The notes under the pieces were generated by a model. It was not told the DNA's origin, ran no database searches, and saw nothing but the letters and a program-made list of their open reading frames with translations. This document shows, piece after piece, positions 24,362 to 30,729 of a stretch of 64,000 nucleotides of DNA (within the stretch, counting starts at the first letter, position 1; each line of letters starts with the position of its first letter). The translations under genes were made by a program, and so were the position numbers. Source of the DNA: Streptomyces sp. Tue6028 (GTDB taxonomy: Bacteria > Actinomycetota > Actinomycetes > Streptomycetales > Streptomycetaceae); the NCBI RefSeq assembly GCF_002300165.1, contig NZ_MLCE01000019.1, positions 124,001 through 188,000 on the forward strand, read 5' to 3'.

Positions 24362-25354
24362 ATGAAGTACACGCAGCTCGGACGCACGGGACTCAAGGTC
24401 AGCCGCCTCGTCCTCGGCACCATGAACTTCGGTCCGCAGACCGACGAGACCGCGAGCCACGCCATCATGGACGCGGCACTGGACGCGGGGATCAACTACT
24501 TCGACACGGCGAACGTGTACGGCTGGGGCGAGAACAAGGGCCGTACCGAGGAGATCATCGGGAACTGGTTCGCCCGCGGCGGCGACCGCCGCGACAAGGT
24601 CGTCCTCGCCACCAAGGTGTACGGGAACATGGCCGCCGACGGCGAGGTGTGGCCCAACCACGACAAGCTCTCCGCGCTCAACATCCGGCGCGCGGTCGAC
24701 GCCAGCCTCAAGCGCCTGCAGACCGACTACATCGACGTCTACCAGTTCCACCACATCGACCGCTCCACTCCCTTCGAGGAGATCTGGCAGGCGATCGACG
24801 TGCTGGTCCAGCAGGGCAAGATCCTCTACGCCGGGTCCAGCAACTTCCCCGGATACAAGATCGCCCAGGCCAACGAGACCGCCGCCCGGCGCGGCGGCAC
24901 GATCGGCCTCGTCAGCGAGCAGTGCCTCTACAACCTGGCCGAGCGGCGCGCCGAGATGGAGGTCATCCCGGCCGCGCAGGAGTACGGACTCGGGGTCATC
25001 CCCTGGTCGCCGCTGCACGGCGGCCTGCTGGGCGGTGTGATCAAGAAGGAGGTCGAGGGCGGCCGCCGGGCGAGCGGCCGGTCCGCCGACGCCCTCGCCA
25101 ACACCACCGTGCGCGCCCAGATCCAGGCGTACGAGGATCTGCTCGACAAGCACGGCCTGGAGCCCGGCGAGGCGGCGCTGGCGTGGCTGCTGACCCGGCC
25201 CGGCGTCACGGGCCCCATCGTCGGCCCGCGCACCGCACAGCAGCTGGAGTCGGCGCTGCGCGCCGTCGAGCTGGAACTGTCGGAGGAGGTCCTCGCCTCG
25301 CTCGACGAGATCTTCCCGGGGCCGGGGCCGTCCCCGGAGGCGTTCGCCTGGTAG
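24362..25354 (+). CDS. Aldo/keto reductase (NADPH-dependent)
   Basis: 330-residue (beta/alpha)8 oxidoreductase of the AKR superfamily (YghZ/Tas-like, potassium-channel-beta-type branch). The catalytic tetrad is visible: Asp and Tyr in 'YFDTANVYGWGENKGR', Lys in 'VVLATKVYG', His in 'YQFHHIDRSTP'. The C-terminal NADPH-binding 'GPIVGPRTAQQLESAL' is present. It reduces aldehydes or ketones; the natural substrate is unknown, with detoxification most likely. Start ATG 24362 lies right behind the symmetric promoter region, with no Shine-Dalgarno, suggesting a leaderless mRNA. Confidence 0.93.
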   Translation: MKYTQLGRTGLKVSRLVLGTMNFGPQTDETASHAIMDAALDAGINYFDTANVYGWGENKGRTEEIIGNWFARGGDRRDKVVLATKVYGNMAADGEVWPNHDKLSALNIRRAVDASLKRLQTDYIDVYQFHHIDRSTPFEEIWQAIDVLVQQGKILYAGSSNFPGYKIAQANETAARRGGTIGLVSEQCLYNLAERRAEMEVIPAAQEYGLGVIPWSPLHGGLLGGVIKKEVEGGRRASGRSADALANTTVRAQIQAYEDLLDKHGLEPGEAALAWLLTRPGVTGPIVGPRTAQQLESALRAVELELSEEVLASLDEIFPGPGPSPEAFAW

Positions 25355-25389
25355 CCCGCGAGGGCACGGCGGCGCGCGGCGGCGGTCGG

Positions 25390-25476
25390 CTACCTGACCG
25401 CCGCCGACAGCGCCACCACGACGAACATCAGCACGAGCACACCGGCCATGATCCGGTTACGGGTCTTCGGGTCCAC
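25390..25476 (-). CDS. Small single-TM membrane peptide, 28 residues
   Basis: GTG-started frame encoding a basic head (MDPKTRNRIM) and one hydrophobic helix (AGVLVLMFVVVALSAAV) ending at TAG. It lies between the aldo/keto reductase and thpR, 10 nt upstream in position from the thpR stop on the same strand. The charge pattern (positive N-terminus, clean TM) and tight placement support a real small protein; ribosome-site evidence is weak. Function unknown. Confidence 0.5.
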   Translation of the reverse strand: MDPKTRNRIMAGVLVLMFVVVALSAAVR

Positions 25477-25486
25477 GCATTCGAGG

Positions 25487-26077
25487 TTAACGGGCCTCGT
25501 CCCCGGCCCCGTCGCCCACCCCCAGCGACCAGCTCGCCACCGTCTCATAACGTGGCTGCTCACCGGGCACTCCCGACGTCGGCAGATTGCTGCGGACGAG
25601 ACACAGCTCACCCACCGTCCACTCCCGCCCGGCGAAGCCGTCCAGGGCGGTGACGTACGGCGCGAAGCGCGCGGAGGTGCGGCTGCGGGCCACCGTCAGG
25701 TGCGGGTGGTAGGGGCGGTGCTCGTCCATGGAGATGCCCGCCCTGCGCGCCGCCGCCTCCGCCCGGTCGGCCAGCAGCCGCATGGTCCGCAGGTCGCCCG
25801 CCACGCCCACCCACAGGGCGCGCCCGCCGAAGTGGCCGCCGCCGTGCAGGGACAGCGGGAAGGAGCCGGTGCGGCGGGCCGCCCGCGCCAGCCGTTCCGA
25901 CAGGTCGGGGACGGTCTCCTCGGCCACCTCGCCGTAGAACGCGAGGGTGAAGTGCCAGCCGGGCCGGCCCGTCCAGCGCAGGGCGTCCGCCCCGGCCATC
26001 CGCTCCAACTCGTCCACTTCGACGGCGAGTTCGCGGATGACATGCTCCGGAGGCAGTACCGCCGCAAAAAGTCTCAT
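25487..26077 (-). CDS. thpR: RNA 2',3'-cyclic phosphodiesterase ThpR (2'-5' RNA ligase family)
   Basis: 196-residue 2H phosphoesterase. Both HxTx motifs are present: 'WHFTLAFYG' (near residue 42) and 'YHPHLTVARS' (near 127), the catalytic pair that opens 2',3'-cyclic phosphate ends. Starts 'MRLFAAVLPPEHVIREL', typical of ThpR. ATG 26077 has GGGAGGG upstream. Probably monocistronic, or cotranscribed with the 28-residue membrane peptide downstream. Confidence 0.93.
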   Translation of the reverse strand: MRLFAAVLPPEHVIRELAVEVDELERMAGADALRWTGRPGWHFTLAFYGEVAEETVPDLSERLARAARRTGSFPLSLHGGGHFGGRALWVGVAGDLRTMRLLADRAEAAARRAGISMDEHRPYHPHLTVARSRTSARFAPYVTALDGFAGREWTVGELCLVRSNLPTSGVPGEQPRYETVASWSLGVGDGAGDEAR

Positions 26078-26141
26078 GCCGTCACCCTCCCAGGGAACGG
26101 ATCATCGGGCGACCCTCCCCGGAAGGGCGACGGAGGCGGCG

Positions 26142-27617
26142 TCAGGCCGCCGTGGCCAGTTGTTCCTCACGCTGCTCCGTGCGCTCCTTCGGCACGAAGC
26201 GGACCCGGGGGTGGCCGTGGTGCCAGCCGAGGGCGAGGCGCAGGCCGCCGATCCGGGCCAGGATCAGTCCGATCGTGGTCGCGGCCGCCACCGACACCAG
26301 GCCGCCGAGGGCGAAGCCGACGCGCGGGCCGTAGGCGTCGGTGACCCAGCCGACCAGCGGCGCGCCCAGCGGTGAGCCGCCCATGAAGACCATCATGAAC
26401 AGCGCCATGACCCGGCCGCGCATGGCGGGGTCGGTGGCCATCTGGACCGAGGTGTTCGCGGTGACGTTCACGGTGAGGCCGAAGATGCCGATCGGGACCA
26501 TGAGGAGCGCGAAGAGCCACAGGGACGGCACCGTCGCCGCGACCACCTCCAGCGCGCCGAAGCCGATGGCCGCCGCGATCAGGACGCGCAGCCGGGCCGT
26601 GCCGCGGCGGGCGGCGAGCAGCGCTCCGGCCAGCGAGCCGATCGCCATCAGCGTGTTGAACAGGCTGTACGCGCCGGCGCCCGCGTGGAAGACGTCGTCC
26701 GCGTACGCCGAGAGCCACACCGGGAAGTTGAAGCCGAAGGTGCCGATGAAGCCGACGAGGACGATCGGCCAGATCAGCTCGGGGCGGCTGGCGACGTAGT
26801 TCAGCCCCTCGCGGAGCTGGCCCTTGCCGCGCGGCGCGCGCTCGACCACGTGCAGTTCACGGGCCCGCATCAGCATCAGGCCGGCGATGGGCGCCACGAA
26901 CGACAGGCCGTTGAAGAGGAACGCCCAGCCCGTGCCGACCCCGGTGATCAGCACGCCCGCGACGGCGGGGCCGACCAGGCGGGCCGACTGGAAGTTCGCC
27001 GAGTTCAGGCTGACCGCGTTCTGGAGCTGGCCCGGGCCGACCATCTCGGAGACGAAGGACTGCCGGGCCGGGTTGTCGACGACCGTGGCGAGACCGACGG
27101 CGAAGGCCGCGAGGTAGACGTGCCAGACCTGGACGTGACCGGAGAGGGTCAGGAAGGCGAGCGCGAGGCCGGTGAGGCCCATGGCGGTCTGGGTGGCGAG
27201 GAGCGTCGGACGCTTGGGCAGCCGGTCGACGAGGACACCGCCGTACAGCCCGAACAGCAGCATCGGCAGGAACTGCAGAGCGGTCGTGATGCCGACCGCG
27301 GCGGACGAGCCGGTCAGGCTGAGCACCAGCCAGTCCTGGGCGATGCGCTGCATCCAGGTGCCGGTGTTGGAGACGACCTGGCCCAGGAAGAAGAGCCGGT
27401 AGTTACGGATCCTCAGCGAGCCGAACATGGAGGAACGGGAGGATCCGGAGGTGCGCCGGGCGCCGGACGGGCGCTGCTCGGCGGGCGTGTTCTTCGGGCC
27501 GGCCGGGTTCTGAGCGGCGGCCGGGTCCAAGGGGCCGGACGCGTCGCTGTGGGGGGTGGACGGGGAGTCGTGGGTGGCTGGTGCGGGGGCGGAGTCTGCT
27601 CCGGATCCCGTACTCAA
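26142..27617 (-). CDS. MFS exporter, MarR-linked
   Basis: 491-residue major facilitator with a 60-70 residue Pro/Ser/Ala-rich cytoplasmic lead and 12 predicted helices. Family blocks are 'GQVVSNTGTWMQRIAQDWLVLSLTGSS' (helix 1), 'GVLVDRLPKRPTLL' (loop 2-3 motif A-like) and 'PARQSFVSEMV'. This is the enterobactin-exporter-like MFS group (MFS_3). I place the start at TTG 27617, 9 nt behind GGAGG; an ATG 21 nt upstream would put the Shine-Dalgarno inside the gene. It lies downstream of marR with a hairpin between them. Substrate unknown; drug or metabolite export regulated by the MarR neighbour is likely. Confidence 0.88.
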   Translation of the reverse strand: MSTGSGADSAPAPATHDSPSTPHSDASGPLDPAAAQNPAGPKNTPAEQRPSGARRTSGSSRSSMFGSLRIRNYRLFFLGQVVSNTGTWMQRIAQDWLVLSLTGSSAAVGITTALQFLPMLLFGLYGGVLVDRLPKRPTLLATQTAMGLTGLALAFLTLSGHVQVWHVYLAAFAVGLATVVDNPARQSFVSEMVGPGQLQNAVSLNSANFQSARLVGPAVAGVLITGVGTGWAFLFNGLSFVAPIAGLMLMRARELHVVERAPRGKGQLREGLNYVASRPELIWPIVLVGFIGTFGFNFPVWLSAYADDVFHAGAGAYSLFNTLMAIGSLAGALLAARRGTARLRVLIAAAIGFGALEVVAATVPSLWLFALLMVPIGIFGLTVNVTANTSVQMATDPAMRGRVMALFMMVFMGGSPLGAPLVGWVTDAYGPRVGFALGGLVSVAAATTIGLILARIGGLRLALGWHHGHPRVRFVPKERTEQREEQLATAA

Positions 27618-27683
27618 AAGGGCTCGCCTCCTCGGCATTCGTGGACGTCGGCGTCACAGGAGGGCGTCGGCGGTCTCTCGGGA

Positions 27684-27707
27684 GCGGCCCTCCCGGAGGA
27701 GGGCCGC
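27684..27707 (-). terminator. Hairpin between marR and the MFS gene
   Basis: Perfect 10-bp stem GCGGCCCTCC / GGAGGGCCGC with loop CGGA, 7 nt past the marR stop. It may end most marR transcripts and reduce read-through into the exporter. Confidence 0.75.
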
Positions 27708-27713
27708 GGATGG

Positions 27714-28151
27714 TCACAGGTGTGCGAGCTTCTCCAGCACGGGGGCGGCCTCGCGGAGCTTGGCCCACTCGTCCTCGTCGAGGGACTCGACCAGCCCGGC
27801 CAGGAACGCGTTCCGTTTGCGGCGGCTCTCTTCGAGCATCGTCTCCGCCTTGTCGGTCTGCGTCACGACCTTCTGGCGCCGGTCCTCGGGGTGCGGCTCC
27901 AGCCTGACCAGCCCCTTCGCTTCGAGCAGCGCGACGATGCGGGTCATCGAGGGCGGCTGCACGTGCTCCTTGCGGGCGAGCTCGCCGGGCGTGGCGGTGC
28001 CACAGCGGGCGAGGGTGCCGAGCACCGACATCTCGGTGGGGCTCAGCGACTCGTCGACCCGCTGGTGCTTGAGTCGACGCGACAGGCGCATCACTGCGGA
28101 GCGCAAGGCGTTCACGGCGGCTTCGTCGTCGCCATGGGTGAGGTCAGGCAT
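27714..28151 (-). CDS. MarR family transcriptional regulator
   Basis: 145-residue winged-helix repressor. It has a helical dimerisation N-terminus, a DNA-binding region 'LSPTEMSVLGTLARCGTATPGELARKEHVQPPSMTRIVALLEAKGLV', a wing with the Asp-Arg-Arg of 'PHPEDRRQKVV', and a C-terminal dimer helix. It likely represses itself and the MFS exporter downstream and responds to a phenolic or drug-like ligand. A 26-bp dyad lies 6 nt upstream of its ATG. No strong Shine-Dalgarno precedes the ATG. Confidence 0.93.
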   Translation of the reverse strand: MPDLTHGDDEAAVNALRSAVMRLSRRLKHQRVDESLSPTEMSVLGTLARCGTATPGELARKEHVQPPSMTRIVALLEAKGLVRLEPHPEDRRQKVVTQTDKAETMLEESRRKRNAFLAGLVESLDEDEWAKLREAAPVLEKLAHL

Positions 28152-28156
28152 GTTCT

Positions 28157-28182
28157 TTAGCGTAACTCATTACTCTCGCTAA
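28157..28182. promoter_or_regulatory. Dyad upstream of marR, candidate autoregulatory operator
   Basis: TTAGCG-N14-CGCTAA, with an AT-rich centre (TAACTCATTACTCT), located 5-31 nt before the marR start. MarR proteins usually bind such dyads over their own promoter. Confidence 0.6.
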
Positions 28183-28225
28183 GGACCACCGGGGTGCCCG
28201 TGAACCGCGCCACTGAATCACGACA

Positions 28226-28241
28226 TCACTCATATGAGTGA
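28226..28241. promoter_or_regulatory. Perfect 16-bp palindrome TCACTCATATGAGTGA
   Basis: Lies between divergent marR and the small ribbon-helix-helix gene, 54 nt before the latter's ATG. It is distinct from the TTAGCG dyad. It is a strong operator candidate for the RHH protein itself or for another dimeric regulator. Confidence 0.65.
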
Positions 28242-28295
28242 GCCCGCTGCGAAAAGTGACCCGTCGCCCGCCCGGCTGCCGCGACCCTCGACGGC

Positions 28296-28478
28296 ATGGG
28301 GACCAGCGTGCTCAGCCTGCGGATAGACGGGGAGCTGCTCAACCGGCTCCGGCATCACGCCGCCAAACGCGGAATGAGCGTCCAGGACTATGTCGTCCGG
28401 ACGCTCATTCGCGATGACTTCGACGAGCGGTTCCAGACCGCGGTCGAGGAGACGGAGAAGTTCTACGGGGTCACATGA
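28296..28478 (+). CDS. Small ribbon-helix-helix (CopG/Arc-like) protein
   Basis: 60 residues. A short beta strand ('SVLSLRID') is followed by two helices ('GELLNRLRHHAAKRG', 'MSVQDYVVRTLIRDDFDERF'), the ribbon-helix-helix fold that binds DNA as a dimer through the N-terminal strand. An acidic C-terminal tail ('TAVEETEKFYGVT') resembles antitoxin tails that cap a toxin, but no toxin gene adjoins it. Start ATG 28296. The 16-bp palindrome 54 nt upstream is a plausible autoregulatory site. It converges with the purine permease gene and a hairpin separates the two. Confidence 0.75.
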   Translation: MGTSVLSLRIDGELLNRLRHHAAKRGMSVQDYVVRTLIRDDFDERFQTAVEETEKFYGVT

Positions 28479-28490
28479 GCCCCCGCACGG

Positions 28491-28519
28491 CGGTACGCGG
28501 CCCGGCGGGCCCCGTACGG
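28491..28519. terminator. Convergent hairpin between the RHH gene and the permease
   Basis: GTACGCGGCCC / GGGCCCCGTAC arms (one mismatch) around GGC, extended by C-G pairs. It lies between the two stop codons and can serve both strands. Confidence 0.55.
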
Positions 28520-28526
28520 CGGACGC

Positions 28527-29978
28527 CTACGTCAGACCCAGCGCCGGCATCAGGTAGTAGAAGGCGAAGACCGCCGACACCACGTACATCGCGACCGGGA
28601 CCTCGCGACCGCGGCCCGCGGCCAGGCGCAGCACCACGAAGGTGATGAAGCCCATCCCGATGCCGTTGGTGATCGAGTAGGTGAACGGCATCATCAGCAT
28701 CGTCACGAAGGCCGGGATGGCGATCGTGTAGTCCGCCCAGTCGATCTCCTTGACCGAGCCGGACATGATCAGGAAGCCGACCGCGAGGAGCGCGGGCGTG
28801 GCGGCCTGGGACGGGACCATCGTGGCGACGGGCGTCAGGAACAGGGCCACGGCGAACAGCGCGCCCGTGACGACGTTCGCGAAGCCGGTGCGCGCACCCT
28901 CGCCGACGCCCGCCGTGGACTCCACGAAGCAGGTGGTGGCCGAGGAGGAGGTGGCACCGCCCGCGGCGACCGCGATGCCGTCGACGAAGAGGACCTTGTT
29001 GATGCCGGGCATGTTGCCCTGCGCGTCGGTCAGCTTGGCCTCGTCGCTGATGCCCATGATCGTGCCCATCGCGTCGAAGAAGCACGACAGCAGGACCGTG
29101 AAGACGAAGAGCACGCCGGTCAGCACGCCGACCTTGTCGAAGCCGCCGAACAGGCTGACCTTGCCGACCAGGCCGAAGTCCGGGGTGGCGAGCGGGTTGC
29201 CCGGCCACTTCGGGGTGGTCAGACCCCAGGACGGGATCGTCGCGACGGAGTTGATGATCACCGCGACGACCGTCATCGCGACGATCGAGATCAGGATCGC
29301 GCCCGGCACCTTGCGCACGATCAGCGCGAGGGTGAGCAGCGTGCCGAGGATGAAGACCAGGACGGGCCAGCCGTTGAGGTGACCGTCGGCGCCGAGCTGG
29401 AGCGGGACCGTGGTCTGGGCGGCGTCCGGGATGCGGGAGACGAAGCCGGAGTCGACCAGACCGATCAGCATGATGAACAGGCCGATGCCGATGGCGATGC
29501 CCTTGCGCAGCCCCAGCGGCACGGCGTTCATGACGCGCTCGCGCAGGCCGGTGGCGACCAGCAGCATCACCACGAAGCCGGCCAGCACCACCATGCCCAT
29601 GGCGTCGGGCCACGACATCCGGGGGGCGAGCTGGAGGGCGACGACGGTGTTCACGCCGAGCCCGGCCGCCAGCGCGATCGGGACGTTGCCGATGACGCCC
29701 ATGAGGAGCGTCGTGAAGGCCGCCGTGAGAGCCGTGGCGGTGACCAGCTGGCCGTTGTCCAGGTGGTTCCCGTACATGTCCTTCGCGCTGCCCAGGATGA
29801 TCGGGTTCAGCACGATGATGTAGGCCATCGCGAAGAAGGTGGCGAAACCACCGCGGATCTCGCGCGGGATGCTGGAGCCCCGCTCGGAGATCTTGAAGTA
29901 GCGGTCCAGGGCACCCTGCGCGGGGCGGGGCTCCGGCTGCTCCGGGGTGGGGGCCTTGGTGACGGCCGAGGTGGACAT
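28527..29978 (-). CDS. NCS2 purine permease (AzgA/PbuG-like)
   Basis: 483-residue membrane transporter of the AzgA branch of NCS2 (adenine/guanine/hypoxanthine-proton symport). Key blocks: 'GSSIPREIRGGFATFFAMAYIIVLNP' at the N-terminus, 'GLGVNTVVALQLAP', 'SCFFDAMGTIMGISDEA' and 'GGATSSSATTCFVESTAGVGEGARTG', the last carrying the family's substrate-region Glu. About 14 membrane segments. ATG 29978 has GAGGT upstream. A 310-nt leader with a perfect 9-bp hairpin lies before it, hinting at regulated expression. Confidence 0.92.
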   Translation of the reverse strand: MSTSAVTKAPTPEQPEPRPAQGALDRYFKISERGSSIPREIRGGFATFFAMAYIIVLNPIILGSAKDMYGNHLDNGQLVTATALTAAFTTLLMGVIGNVPIALAAGLGVNTVVALQLAPRMSWPDAMGMVVLAGFVVMLLVATGLRERVMNAVPLGLRKGIAIGIGLFIMLIGLVDSGFVSRIPDAAQTTVPLQLGADGHLNGWPVLVFILGTLLTLALIVRKVPGAILISIVAMTVVAVIINSVATIPSWGLTTPKWPGNPLATPDFGLVGKVSLFGGFDKVGVLTGVLFVFTVLLSCFFDAMGTIMGISDEAKLTDAQGNMPGINKVLFVDGIAVAAGGATSSSATTCFVESTAGVGEGARTGFANVVTGALFAVALFLTPVATMVPSQAATPALLAVGFLIMSGSVKEIDWADYTIAIPAFVTMLMMPFTYSITNGIGMGFITFVVLRLAAGRGREVPVAMYVVSAVFAFYYLMPALGLT

Positions 29979-30113
29979 GCGTGACCTCATGAGTACGGGG
30001 GCCTTGGTGGCCTTTACGGGCGCCGGGCGATCGGGGGATCCCGCGCTCGGACGGACCGAGAGCTGGGGGAGGCGCCGGGCTGGGAACCTGATCGAGTCCG
30101 GCCCTCCAGTGAT

Positions 30114-30145
30114 CACCAACAGTTTCTTCGAGGCTTCTGTTGGTG
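30114..30145 (-). promoter_or_regulatory. Hairpin in the permease leader
   Basis: CACCAACAG and CTGTTGGTG form a perfect 9-bp stem with a 14-nt loop, 136 nt upstream of the permease ATG. The surrounding gap (29979-30293) also holds TTCATAC/GTATGAA inverted arms at 30147-30153 and 30186-30192 and a TATGAA -10-like hexamer on the minus strand. It may be an operator or an RNA element; it does not match a purine riboswitch by eye. Confidence 0.45.
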
Positions 30146-30293
30146 TTTCATACGAAGAGAAAGAGCCAGACTCAGACCGTTTCAGTATGAACATATGAGT
30201 CGGAAATCGCTATCTCCGCGCGTAGACCGTTGCCGCACAAGGCCACACCCGGGCTCCGGCGACGCCCGCGGCACGGCCTCGTAAGCTGTGCAC

Positions 30294-30590
30294 ATGGCGA
30301 AGTGGACCCCCAAGCACGAGGCGCCGGAGCCCCTGGAGGGCCCCGTCGTCGCCACCATCACCGGCGGCACGATCCTCTGGTTCGTCCTCTTCCTGGTGCA
30401 GCTGCCCTTCTACGGCTGGTTCGAGGACCACGGACACCTCTGGTGGCTGTGGACGTGCCTGGCCGGCGCGGGACTCGGGCTCATCGGCATCTGGTACGTC
30501 CGCAAGCGCGACGCCGCGATCAAGCGGGACGCCGCCGGCCGGGACGCCGCCGCGACGACCGGAACACCCGGCGCCACCGCCGCGGAGTGA
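30294..30590 (+). CDS. DUF2530 membrane protein
   Basis: 98-residue protein with two TM helices ('VVATITGGTILWFVLFLVQLPFYGWF' and 'WWLWTCLAGAGLGLIGIWYVRKR') and an Ala/Arg/Asp-rich tail. It matches the actinobacterial DUF2530 family by its 'WFEDHGHLWWLW' loop. Function unknown. A TAAGCT hexamer ends 6 nt before ATG 30294 (GTG at 30288 is in frame), so the mRNA is probably leaderless. Confidence 0.85.
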   Translation: MAKWTPKHEAPEPLEGPVVATITGGTILWFVLFLVQLPFYGWFEDHGHLWWLWTCLAGAGLGLIGIWYVRKRDAAIKRDAAGRDAAATTGTPGATAAE

Positions 30591-30729
30591 CGGCGGCCTC
30601 CCCCTAGGCCTCCGCCTGCATCCACCCCTACACCCACGGCATCACACGCCCGCTCCCTCGTCCTCCCCTGGTCGGATCTTTGGGGCGCTCAGCGGGTGAA
30701 GCCGTATATCCGCACGTACCGTCGAATGC

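Noticed and set aside
30000..30190. Purine riboswitch before the AzgA-type permease
   Set aside because: One hairpin is present, but the three-way junction with conserved pyrimidine-rich core is not recognisable.
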